15,669 nt of DNA from an uncultured Collinsella sp. (GTDB lineage: Bacteria > Actinomycetota > Coriobacteriia > Coriobacteriales > Coriobacteriaceae), in assembly GCA_900758885.1 (NCBI GenBank), contig CAAETD010000009.1:1-15669 (forward strand). Direction: 5' to 3'. Positions 1-10,105 of this stretch are shown here, one piece after another (within the stretch, counting starts at the first letter, position 1; each line of letters opens with the position of its first letter). Position numbers and translations under genes: made by a program. The notes beneath the pieces are model-generated. The model saw only the letters and a list, made by a program, of their open reading frames with translations, ran no database searches and was not told where the DNA came from.

Positions 1-61
1 CTTGCAGCCGGAGCGAAAGGGGGAAATCTCGGCCCCTCCCGCCCCGGCCGGACAGGTCACA
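1..61 (-). other. Region downstream of carB, no gene resolved
   Basis: Sixty-one bases follow the carB stop on the minus strand. A frame opening with GTG at 60-58, one base after the carB TAG, stays open to the window edge. I see no Shine-Dalgarno for it, and the 20 predicted residues match nothing I recognise. The stretch is very GC-rich and contains a GGCC...GGCC inverted repeat followed by a short T/C run, so it could equally be a terminator or leader. An operon continuation such as other pyr genes is possible but cannot be shown here. Confidence 0.3.
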
Positions 62-3376
<3,315 letters not shown>

Positions 3377-3377
3377 G

Positions 3378-4817
3378 TTAGTTCTCCTCGGTCTCGGTCG
3401 CGGCGGTCTCAGCAAAGTTCCAGCCAGCCAGGCGGTCCTTCGCGGTATCGATGTTCAGGTAGTTCTCCTCGCCGTCCATGAGTCGCGTAAAGGCGGTAAA
3501 GAGATAGTGGGCATCGGTGGGGCCAGGCGAAGCCTCGGGGTGGTACTGGACCGAGAAGCACGGGGCGTCGAGCAGCTGGATGCCCTCGGCGGTGCCGTCG
3601 TTGAGGTTCACGTGCGTCAGGCGAATGCGGCCAAAGCGCTCGTTCATCACGACCGGCGCGATTCCGCGGCGCACCCAGACGCGCAGATCTCCATCGGCCG
3701 CATGCTCGGTCTCGCCGCCGGAAAGCTCGGGGACAAGCTTGCCCAAGCTGGGGAACAGCAGACCAAAGCCATGGTTTTGCGCGGTAATCTCCACGCGACG
3801 GCTTACCAGGTTCATGACCGGCTGGTTGCCACCGCGGTGACCGAACTTAAGCTTTTCCATCTGAGCGCCGCAGGCCAGGTTGATCATCTGGTGACCAAGA
3901 CAAATACCAAAGACCGGCACCTTGCCGATCAGCTGCTGCACCTGCTCGTAGGTCTCCACCACGGCGTCGGGGTCGCCGGGACCATTGGACAAAAAGACAC
4001 CGTCGGGATTCATGTCGAGCACCTCACTCGCAGGCGTATCCCACGGCACGACGGTAAGGTCACAGCCGGCGCGGACCAGACCCTCCAGAATGCCGCGCTT
4101 CACACCGCAGTCGTAGGCGACCACTTTGTGACGGGCAGGAGCGGCAGCCGTAAGCGCAAAGTCATGCGTGGCAGGCAGGTCGGCGGCCACAAACTCATGA
4201 GGCGCGGGGCAACTTACGGTCTTGACCAGGTTCTCGCCTACCAGCGTGGGCGCTGCGGCCAGACGCTCGGCAAGCTCGTCGACGTCGAAGAACTCGGTTG
4301 AGATAATGCCCATCTTGGAACCATTGTCGCGCAGATGGCGCACCAGAGCGCGGGTGTCGACACCCTCGATAGCGACGATGCCGTGAGCGCGCAGGTACTC
4401 CGGCACGCTAACGGCCGAGCGCCAGTTAGAAGGCGTGGCGCACATGTCGCGAACGATCATGCCGCGCATGGCCGGAGCGCTCGCAGGGCGCACGGCGTCG
4501 CCGGGGAAGGCCGACTGGACGTCGGTCTCGTCGATACCGTAGTTGCCGATCTGCGGATAGGTCATGGTTACGATTTGGCCGGCATAACTCGGGTCGGTCA
4601 TGACCTCAAAGTAGCCCTCGAGCGAGGTGTTGAAGCAGACTTCGCCGGTCGCGGTGCCCTCGGCGCCGCATGCACGTCCATAAAAAATGGTCCCATCCTC
4701 AAGATACAGGATGCAGGGACCGCAGGTGCCCTTGCTGGTTTTGGCCAGCATACGCTGGCAAAGCTCGCTGGGCGCGAAGGTGCGGGCGGTAGCGCCCGCG
4801 GTATGGTTGTTCGCCAT
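3378..4817 (-). CDS. carA: Carbamoyl-phosphate synthase small (glutaminase) subunit, unusually long
   Basis: CarA hydrolyses glutamine and passes ammonia to CarB. The 479-residue product has the CarA-specific N-terminal domain from about residue 36 (YLEDGTIFYG, FNTSLEGY, TDPSYAGQIV, GVDTRALVRHLR) and a class I glutamine amidotransferase domain from about 230. The catalytic triad is visible as Cys306 in GICLGHQ and His426/Glu428 in QYHPEAS, with SNGPGDP at 277-283. The start at 4817 is fixed by AAAGGAGA four bases upstream; an ATG seven codons earlier lies across the leader hairpin and has no ribosome site. The protein is about 100 residues longer than the usual ~360-380. The extra length is a ~35-residue N-terminal extension containing CGPC (32-35), a ~45-residue insertion at about 352-400 inside the amidotransferase domain after QNHGF, and a ~30-residue acidic C-terminal tail. 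Expression is probably controlled by the PyrR-type hairpin in its leader. Confidence 0.97.
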   Translation of the reverse strand: MANNHTAGATARTFAPSELCQRMLAKTSKGTCGPCILYLEDGTIFYGRACGAEGTATGEVCFNTSLEGYFEVMTDPSYAGQIVTMTYPQIGNYGIDETDVQSAFPGDAVRPASAPAMRGMIVRDMCATPSNWRSAVSVPEYLRAHGIVAIEGVDTRALVRHLRDNGSKMGIISTEFFDVDELAERLAAAPTLVGENLVKTVSCPAPHEFVAADLPATHDFALTAAAPARHKVVAYDCGVKRGILEGLVRAGCDLTVVPWDTPASEVLDMNPDGVFLSNGPGDPDAVVETYEQVQQLIGKVPVFGICLGHQMINLACGAQMEKLKFGHRGGNQPVMNLVSRRVEITAQNHGFGLLFPSLGKLVPELSGGETEHAADGDLRVWVRRGIAPVVMNERFGRIRLTHVNLNDGTAEGIQLLDAPCFSVQYHPEASPGPTDAHYLFTAFTRLMDGEENYLNIDTAKDRLAGWNFAETAATETEEN

Positions 4818-4828
4818 AATTCTCCTTT

Positions 4829-4846
4829 CCGGTCTCACAGGACCGG
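4829..4846 (-). promoter_or_regulatory. Candidate PyrR-binding hairpin in the carA leader
   Basis: On the minus strand the leader reads CCGGTC-CTGTGA-GACCGG, a perfect 6-bp stem with a six-base loop. The PyrR RNA-binding loop is known to follow ARUCCNGNGAGGYU. This site keeps UCC-N-G-N-GAG in place and fits the CNGNGA loop exactly; the other changes preserve pairing. The 3' arm directly abuts AAAGGAGA, the carA Shine-Dalgarno at 4828-4821, and no terminator/antiterminator pair is present. The arrangement therefore fits UMP-dependent PyrR blocking ribosome access, as described for mycobacterial pyr mRNA, rather than Bacillus-type attenuation. The loop match is seen directly; the mode of control is inferred, and no pyrR gene is in the window. 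Confidence 0.75.
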
Positions 4847-4875
4847 CTTAAAGGTGTGTAGTTAGGCCTCGCGGT

Positions 4876-4881
4876 ATTGTA
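4876..4881 (-). promoter_or_regulatory. Possible carA -10 element inside a palindrome
   Basis: TACAAT on the minus strand is a fair -10 box. It would start transcription near 4869 and give a ~50-nt leader containing the whole PyrR-type hairpin. It sits in the centre of an inverted repeat, GCGGT...ACCGC (4871-4886), so either a DNA-bound regulator or a leader hairpin could use it. No good -35 is seen at 16-18 bp (ACGCCA at 17), which keeps this tentative. Confidence 0.35.
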
Positions 4882-4906
4882 ACCGCAAGCATGCCTCATG
4901 GCGTTA

Positions 4907-4931
4907 ATTTCATCGAAATGTTTACGAAATG
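4907..4931. promoter_or_regulatory. Operator-like repeats upstream of carA
   Basis: On the plus strand ATTTC-ATC-GAAAT (4907-4919) is a perfect 13-base inverted repeat. The heptamer CGAAATG occurs at 4914-4920 and again at 4925-4931, exactly 11 bp apart, about one helical turn. The stretch is AT-rich against a GC-rich background and lies 26-50 bp upstream of the candidate carA -10. This looks like a regulator-binding region; the regulator is unknown. Confidence 0.35.
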
Positions 4932-4977
4932 ATAATTATGACTTTCTATGCATAATGATTTTTCTGGGACGGGGATT

Positions 4978-5018
4978 AAAAAATCATCCCGCGAGGCTTG
5001 TGGCTCATGCGGGATGAT
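4978..5018 (-). terminator. Intrinsic terminator after the membrane-protein gene
   Basis: On the minus strand ATCATCCCGC (5018-5009) pairs perfectly with GCGGGATGAT (4992-4983) around a 16-base loop, followed at once by six T residues (4983-4978). It starts 9 bases after the stop of the gene ending at 5028. It separates the ABC/membrane-protein operon from carAB. Confidence 0.9.
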
Positions 5019-5027
5019 GACGTCTTA

Positions 5028-5990
5028 TTATTTCTTGTCCTGCTCCAGCAGTTCGGACGGTGTGCGATCGGGCTTGCCGCCGCGGAAAATCTCGCGGCCA
5101 TGCAGACGATGCTCCAGGTCACGTTCGGCCTTTTCCTCGTCAATCTTGGTCTGGCTCACCACCGGGTTCTCAATCAACGACGACACCGAGTTCACCTGCT
5201 TCTGGATGCGCTCGGCGATGGTGTCATCCATACTCACGATGCGCATCTTCCAGTCGATACTCGTGGCGTTGGATGAGCTCTTGGTCCACACGAACGTCAA
5301 AATGGCGCTCTGGTGGCCGCGCGCGGGGAACATGCCAAAGAAGGAATCGTGCTGAATGTTGCTATCCTCGTCGATATAGGCGTGAACGTTATACACCACG
5401 CGGTCGATCTTATCGTTGAGCAACGCGTTGGTCGCAAGCGCCGCGGCCTGAATCTGCCCGTTGGACAGCAGCTCGAGCTCGTTGGCAGACGATGTGTCCA
5501 ACACCGTCACCTCGACCGTGCCCGTGCGTTCATCGGCTTCATCGACGGTGAAGTCGAGCGGGAACTGCGTAAAGCCGTTGCCCCACTCAAGGCCGCCCTT
5601 CAGCGCCGTCGAAACGGTATCGACCGAAACGCTCTCGGACAGGTTGGCGGTGTTCAGACGACGCATCACGCCGTAGCCAATCTGCATGCCCACGATCAGC
5701 ACCAAAATACCGATGACCACGGCCATCGCGGTCTTCGTAATGGTATGGCTCACCTGCGAGCCCGAAGGATCGTCCTCGGACAGCGGGTCGATATGTTTTG
5801 CCTGGCTCGCGCGGTCCTCGCTGCGCAGCTGCGCTAGCGCCGCTTTGTCACCGCGCTTGGCCGCAGCCTCCTTCTCACGCATGCGCTCGGTACGCTTTTT
5901 GGCGAGCGTGGGATCCAAGACGCCGGATGCATCGATTTCGGAGAATAACTCCGTCACTTCTTCCGGAGTCAAAGGGTTCTTGTCAGCCAT
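5028..5990 (-). CDS. Unrecognised single-pass membrane protein
   Basis: I do not recognise this 320-residue protein. Residues 1-85 are hydrophilic and highly charged, with a K/R/E-rich stretch at about 31-65 that looks helical. One clear membrane segment lies at about 88-108 (AMAVVIGILVLIVGMQIGYG). The remaining ~210 residues are polar and probably folded: SVSVDTVSTALKGGLEWGN, TGTVEVTVLDTSS and SAILTFVWTK read like beta strands, and the last 40 residues are rich in K, R and E. There is no signal peptide, so an N-in, C-out anchored domain is the simplest topology. The start at 5990 has AGGAAG upstream. The gene begins 19 bases after the ABC transporter stop and ends in a strong terminator, so the two are probably co-transcribed. 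A role linked to that exporter is inferred from position only. Confidence 0.85.
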   Translation of the reverse strand: MADKNPLTPEEVTELFSEIDASGVLDPTLAKKRTERMREKEAAAKRGDKAALAQLRSEDRASQAKHIDPLSEDDPSGSQVSHTITKTAMAVVIGILVLIVGMQIGYGVMRRLNTANLSESVSVDTVSTALKGGLEWGNGFTQFPLDFTVDEADERTGTVEVTVLDTSSANELELLSNGQIQAAALATNALLNDKIDRVVYNVHAYIDEDSNIQHDSFFGMFPARGHQSAILTFVWTKSSSNATSIDWKMRIVSMDDTIAERIQKQVNSVSSLIENPVVSQTKIDEEKAERDLEHRLHGREIFRGGKPDRTPSELLEQDKK

Positions 5991-6009
5991 AAACTTCCTG
6001 TCATATCAA

Positions 6010-7782
6010 TCAGTCGAGCTCGTGCGCACGCGCACCTTCGAACTGCATTCGATAGTAACGGGCATAGGTGCCGCCACGGGCGAGAAGCTCCTCGTGCGTG
6101 CCACGCTCCACAACGCGACCATGCTCAACGGTCGCAATCTCATCGGCATGCTTAATGGTCGAAAGACGGTGGGCGATGACAATCGTGGTGCGGCCGCGTG
6201 CCAGCTCTTCGAGTGACTCCTGCACCGCCTCCTCGCTCTCGTTATCCAAAGCACTCGTCGCCTCGTCCAAAATCAGGATCTTGGGGTTCTTGAGAAACAC
6301 GCGCGCGATGGCAACGCGCTGCTTCTGTCCGCCCGAAAGACGGCTGCCGCGCTCGCCCACCACGGTGTCGTAGCCCTGCGGAAGCGACTCGATAAAGGCA
6401 TCGATGTTGGCGCGACGGGCGGCCTCGGCGATCTCTTCTGCCGTAGCGCCCGGCTTGCCGTAGGCGATGTTCTCGCCAATCGTGCCGTCAAACAGATAGA
6501 CATCCTGCTGCACCAGGCCGATGGCGCGGCGCAGGCTCTGCTGCGTCACATCGCGCACGTCCTGACCGTCGATGCTAATGGATCCGGTAGCCACGTCATA
6601 AAAGCGCGGCAGCAGCGAACAGGTCGTGGACTTGCCGCCGCCCGAAGGGCCAACCAAAGCGATGGTCTGCCCGGGCTTGATGGACAGGTCCATATGGTCG
6701 ATAACGGGACGCTCGTCGGCATAGCCCTCGCCCAGCTCGACATCCTCGTAGTTAAAGCACACGTCGTGATACTCCACGGCGCCAGCAGTCACCTGCAGAT
6801 CCGTAGCGCCCGGCTTGTCCTGGATATCCGGCGCGGTCGAGAGTACCTCGTCCATACGTTTAAAGCCGGCGATAGCCTTCTGATACGTTTCGGCCGAATT
6901 GACGAGCGTCTCAAGCGGCGTGCAGAACAGCGAAATATAGAGTGCAAAGGTCGCCATATCGACCGCCTGCAGCTGTCCCTTGGCGACCAGCCAGCCGCCC
7001 AGCAGCACCACGATCACATAGAGCACACCCGAGAGCAGGCCATACGTCGCGGTATAGACGCCCATGGCGTGATACATGTTCTCCTTGGACGAAAGGTAGC
7101 GGTCGTTAGAGGCACGGAACTTGGCACGCTCGGTCTCCTCGTTGGCAAAGCTCTTGACCACGCGCATGCCCGCCAGAGAATCCTGCAGCTGTGCATTAAT
7201 GCCGCTGATCTTCTTGCGGTTGTCGCTAAAGACCTCGCGCATGCGCATGTTCTGCCAAAACATGACGACCGCAAACGCCGCCGTCACCACGGCCATGGCA
7301 AGCGCCAGCACCGGAGCGATGGTAAAGAGGATCACAAACGAGCCGATAATCTCGATACCGCAGATGATGATCCACTCGGGTACGTGATGCGCCGCCTCGC
7401 AGATATCGAACAGGTCGTTGACCACGCGGCTCATCATGTCACCCGAGCTGTTGCGGTCGAAGTACGCAAAGCTAAAGCGCTCATACTGGTCGAACAGGTC
7501 CTCGCGCATTTTGGACTCCATGCGCGCGCCCATCACGTGGCCCCAATAGCTCACAAAGTAGCGGCAGGCGCAGCGGACGGCATACATCAGCACCAAGCCC
7601 ACCGCGATCATGCCGAGCGCCTGCATAATGGCAGCCTGACCCTGAGTAAATAGCCCACCGGTCAAATTACGCAGAATAATAGGAAAAGCAAGGTCAATGG
7701 CGGCAAGCACCAGAGCACAAACAGTATCAGCAACAAAAAGCCCCATCTGGGGCTCGTAATACGAAAGAAACCTCTTAAACAT
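6010..7782 (-). CDS. ABC exporter, fused membrane and ATPase domains
   Basis: The 590-residue product has the type IV (MsbA/multidrug) exporter layout. The membrane domain (about 1-310) has helices near 17-37, 55-75, 135-155, 157-177, 245-265 and 275-292. The nucleotide-binding domain (about 335-580) shows Walker A GPSGGGKST (378-386), Q-loop LVQQDVYLFDGT, signature LSGGQ (482-486), Walker B ILILDE (502-507) and the switch histidine in IAHRLSTI (538). All catalytic residues are present. The start at 7782 is preceded by GAGGA at good spacing and begins MFKRFLSYY, typical of the family; the open frame continues 89 codons upstream through the structured intergenic region but has no homology there. 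No second half-transporter is adjacent, so it probably works as a homodimer. The substrate cannot be told from sequence. Confidence 0.93.
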   Translation of the reverse strand: MFKRFLSYYEPQMGLFVADTVCALVLAAIDLAFPIILRNLTGGLFTQGQAAIMQALGMIAVGLVLMYAVRCACRYFVSYWGHVMGARMESKMREDLFDQYERFSFAYFDRNSSGDMMSRVVNDLFDICEAAHHVPEWIIICGIEIIGSFVILFTIAPVLALAMAVVTAAFAVVMFWQNMRMREVFSDNRKKISGINAQLQDSLAGMRVVKSFANEETERAKFRASNDRYLSSKENMYHAMGVYTATYGLLSGVLYVIVVLLGGWLVAKGQLQAVDMATFALYISLFCTPLETLVNSAETYQKAIAGFKRMDEVLSTAPDIQDKPGATDLQVTAGAVEYHDVCFNYEDVELGEGYADERPVIDHMDLSIKPGQTIALVGPSGGGKSTTCSLLPRFYDVATGSISIDGQDVRDVTQQSLRRAIGLVQQDVYLFDGTIGENIAYGKPGATAEEIAEAARRANIDAFIESLPQGYDTVVGERGSRLSGGQKQRVAIARVFLKNPKILILDEATSALDNESEEAVQESLEELARGRTTIVIAHRLSTIKHADEIATVEHGRVVERGTHEELLARGGTYARYYRMQFEGARAHELD

Positions 7783-7857
7783 GCAGTCCTCGAAGAGAAA
7801 TAAATAGCGTGATAAATCCGGTTGAGCCGGTCGGGCTGAAAACAAAGCGTCCCAACA

Positions 7858-7887
7858 AACATAACGCCGATGTTCTAGCAACGTCAG
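7858..7887 (-). promoter_or_regulatory. Possible promoter for the ABC exporter
   Basis: On the minus strand CTGACG (7887-7882) and TATGTT (7863-7858) are separated by 18 bp, each matching consensus at four of six positions. It would start transcription near 7851, about 70 bp before the exporter start. It is a weak match and is offered because a new transcript is expected after the structured region. Confidence 0.3.
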
Positions 7888-7890
7888 CGA

Positions 7891-7988
7891 AAACGTCCCT
7901 AAGCGAGCAAGGTGCCTTGAAAGAGGAGCGACGCGTACTTCGGTACGCGAGCGACGATTGAAAGGCAGATTGCCGCTTAGGGGCGTTT
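7891..7988 (+). repeat. 98-base nested stem-loop element, unknown
   Basis: The two ends pair over 15 bp (7891-7905 with 7974-7988; 14 Watson-Crick pairs plus one position that is G-U on the plus strand and C-A on the minus). After a single bulged A, GCAA (7907-7910) pairs with TTGC (7970-7973). Beyond a small internal loop, TGCCTT (7913-7918) pairs with AAGGCA (7962-7967). The apex is a perfect hairpin CGCGTAC-TTCG-GTACGCG (7932-7949), with the very stable C(UUCG)G loop on the plus strand. Both asymmetries favour a plus-strand RNA. It matches no RNA family I can name. It could be a small RNA, a leader element, or a dispersed palindromic (REP/MITE-like) repeat. Confidence 0.55.
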
Positions 7989-8001
7989 GCAGCGTCGACT
8001 C

Positions 8002-8029
8002 GTTACGCGGTTTGGTAAAACCGCGTAAC
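8002..8029 (-). other. Strong hairpin just after the Nudix gene, no T tract
   Basis: GTTACGCGGTTT (8002-8013) and AAACCGCGTAAC (8018-8029) form a perfect 12-bp stem with a four-base loop. It begins the base after the Nudix stop codon. Neither strand has a run of T after the stem, so it is not a classical intrinsic terminator. Protection of the mRNA 3' end or a non-canonical terminator are the likely roles. Confidence 0.6.
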
Positions 8030-8725
8030 CTAGAGTTCCGTGCCCCCAAGGCGGTGTGCGATGCTATCGCAGGCCAAGGCGCCCACGACGGTCTTGGCGT
8101 CTTCGATCTTGCCGTCGAGCACGGCGTCGATCAGCTCGTGCAGCGGCACCAGGTCCACGTTGACAAACTCGTCATCATCGGGGTTGGGCGCATCAAACTC
8201 GAGCTTGGTAGCCAAGTAGATGTGGATGATCTCATCGCAAAAACCGCAGGACGTGACAATCGACGTCAAAAAGCGAATACGACCAGCCCTAAAGCCCGTC
8301 TCCTCATGCAGTTCGCGCTTGGCGCAATCGAGCGGGTCCTCGCCTGGATCGAGCTTGCCGGCGGGAATCTCGACCGTCACGCGGTCGATGGCGGTGCGGT
8401 ACTGACGCACCAGTACGATCTTGCCGCTCTCGGTCAGTGCCACAACGGCCGCCGCACCCGGATGGCGAACGATATCGCGGGCGCTGCGGCGACCGTTGGG
8501 CAGCTCAACCTCAAGACGGTGGACGTCGAGGATCTTGCCCTTCCAGGCGCACTCCTCCGAAAGAATCTTCTCGTGCAGCTCGGCATCGTGCGGGTCGTCG
8601 TCGCCCAGCACCAGCGCCGGCTCGTCAGCGACCTCGCCACCAGGCTCGCCCTCGGCGTGCCCATACATGCGGCTGTCCTCTTCGACGATCTGCGCGTCCA
8701 CGAGCTCTTCGTTCTTCTCGTCCAT
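8030..8725 (-). CDS. Nudix hydrolase, ADP-ribose pyrophosphatase type
   Basis: The protein carries a perfect Nudix box G-x5-E-x7-R-E-L-x-E-E-x-G-F at about residues 123-145 of 231, where the glutamates bind the metal ions for diphosphate cleavage. The preceding stretch VHRLEVELPNGRRSARDIVRHPGAAAVVAL and RQYRTAIDRVTVEIPAGKLD are typical of the ADP-ribose pyrophosphatase (NudF-like) subgroup, which splits ADP-ribose to AMP and ribose 5-phosphate. About 50 N-terminal residues are strongly acidic, look disordered, and are not part of the usual fold. I chose the ATG at 8725, 10 bases after GAGAGG; an ATG at 8734 is only one base from that site and would add three residues. It starts 21 bases after the purD stop, so the two are probably co-transcribed. 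The exact substrate is inferred. Confidence 0.9.
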   Translation of the reverse strand: MDEKNEELVDAQIVEEDSRMYGHAEGEPGGEVADEPALVLGDDDPHDAELHEKILSEECAWKGKILDVHRLEVELPNGRRSARDIVRHPGAAAVVALTESGKIVLVRQYRTAIDRVTVEIPAGKLDPGEDPLDCAKRELHEETGFRAGRIRFLTSIVTSCGFCDEIIHIYLATKLEFDAPNPDDDEFVNVDLVPLHELIDAVLDGKIEDAKTVVGALACDSIAHRLGGTEL

Positions 8726-8746
8726 CCGTCTCATTCCTCTCGGATT

Positions 8747-10051
8747 TTAGGCATCCCAGGCGTCGCGGCCGCGCAGCGCGCGCAGGCCGATATCGTGACG
8801 CAGGGTCTTGCCCTCAAAATCAATCTTCTCGCAGGCCTCGTAGGCAAGGTTGCGAGCGTTCTCGAACGTGTCGCCCAGAGCGGTCACGGCAAGCACGCGG
8901 CCACCATTGGTCACGAGCTGGCCGTCCACCACGGCAGTGCCCGCGTGGTACACGGTCACGTTCTCCATGGCCTCGGCATCGGCGATACCGGTAATGACCT
9001 TGCCTTTCTCGTAGCTGCCGGGATAACCCGCACTCGTCAGGACAACGGCCACGGCCCACTCGTCACGCCAGTCGAGTTCAATCTGGTCGAGCTCGCAGTT
9101 GGCACAAGCCAACATGACCTCGACCAGGTCGTTCTTAAGGCGCGGCAGAACGACCTGCGTCTCGGGGTCGCCAAAGCGGGCATTGAACTCCAGCACCTTG
9201 GGGCCGGCAGGCGTGAGCATAAAGCCGCCATACAGGCAGCCGCGGTAGTCGATACCCTCGGCAGCGAGCTCGGCCACGGTCTGCTCCATGACCTTCACCA
9301 TGGTGGCGTGCTCCTCATCGGTCACGATGGGCACCGGGCTGTAGACGCCCATGCCACCGGTGTTGGGGCCCTTGTCGCCCTCGAGCGCACGCTTGTGGTC
9401 CTGTGAGGTGGCCATGGGGCGCACGGTCTTGCCGTCGGTAAAGGCCAGCAGCGAGCACTCGGGACCAACGAGCATCTCCTCGATAACCACGGTGTTGCCG
9501 GCATCGCCAAAGGTGCCGCCAAAGCACTCGCGCACGGCTTCCTCGGCCTGCTCAAGTTCGGTCGCCACGATAACGCCTTTGCCCGCGGCAAGGCCGTCGG
9601 CCTTGACGACCAGCGGGGCGCCCTGCTCGCGCACGTAGGCGAGAGCCGAAGCCTCGTCGGTAAACGAACCATAGGCTGCCGTCGGAATGCCCGCACGCTC
9701 CATGAGCTGCTTGGAGAACAGTTTGGAGCCCTCCATCTGGGCACCCTCGGCACCCGGGCCAAAGCAGGGAATACCCGCCGCGCGCACGGCGTCGGCCACG
9801 CCCGCCACGAGCGGAGCCTCGGGGCCAATTACCACGAGTCCGCATCCGTGGCTCTGGGCAAACGCCGCCACGGCCGCAGGATCGCAGTCGTCGAGAACAA
9901 CGTTCTCGCCGCAGCTCGCGGTGCCGCCGTTACCCGGCGCAATGTAGAGCTTGCCGGCGCGCGGTGATGCTGCGAGCTTTGCTGCCAGAGCATGCTCGCG
10001 GCCGCCGCTGCCCAACAACAGGATGTCGATGGTTTGAGTGTCCGCCTTCAA
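8747..10051 (-). CDS. purD: Phosphoribosylamine-glycine ligase (GAR synthetase)
   Basis: PurD joins glycine to phosphoribosylamine using ATP, the second step of purine synthesis. The 434-residue length is normal. Visible family signatures in order are GSGGREHALA (14-23), IGPEAPLVAGVADA, EGSKLFSKQLMERAGIPTA, VVKADGLAAGKGV, the GARS signature NTGGMGVYSP, and the metal/ATP-binding LEFNARFGDPETQ. The start is TTG at 10051: GAGGAGG lies five bases upstream, no in-frame ATG or GTG is nearby, and the first conserved residues (IDILLLGSGG) follow directly. Weak initiation from TTG with a very strong Shine-Dalgarno may tune its level. It lies 118 bases downstream of purA beyond a hairpin, and just upstream of the Nudix gene. 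Confidence 0.97.
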   Translation of the reverse strand: MKADTQTIDILLLGSGGREHALAAKLAASPRAGKLYIAPGNGGTASCGENVVLDDCDPAAVAAFAQSHGCGLVVIGPEAPLVAGVADAVRAAGIPCFGPGAEGAQMEGSKLFSKQLMERAGIPTAAYGSFTDEASALAYVREQGAPLVVKADGLAAGKGVIVATELEQAEEAVRECFGGTFGDAGNTVVIEEMLVGPECSLLAFTDGKTVRPMATSQDHKRALEGDKGPNTGGMGVYSPVPIVTDEEHATMVKVMEQTVAELAAEGIDYRGCLYGGFMLTPAGPKVLEFNARFGDPETQVVLPRLKNDLVEVMLACANCELDQIELDWRDEWAVAVVLTSAGYPGSYEKGKVITGIADAEAMENVTVYHAGTAVVDGQLVTNGGRVLAVTALGDTFENARNLAYEACEKIDFEGKTLRHDIGLRALRGRDAWDA

Positions 10052-10105
10052 GGGTGCCTCCTCTATGGATTAGCGGCCCGCTCCGCGCGAGCCCTTTGCA
10101 AGCAA

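Larger units (their letters stand above)
7783..8029. other. Intergenic region between exporter and Nudix genes
   Basis: These 247 bases contain no credible gene. They hold two strong secondary-structure elements, listed separately at 7891-7988 and 8002-8029, and a possible exporter promoter. Open frames crossing the region on both strands are extensions or shadows of neighbouring genes. Confidence 0.7.

Noticed and set aside
7783..8049. Upstream 89-codon extension of the ABC exporter
   Set aside because: It would translate the hairpins and overlap the Nudix 3' end. The extension has no exporter-like sequence, while the ATG at 7782 has GAGGA and a typical family N-terminus.
7958..9406. 482-codon plus-strand frame opposite the Nudix gene and purD
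   Set aside because: It has the same His/Arg/Gly-rich shadow composition, starts inside the structured element and has no family resemblance.
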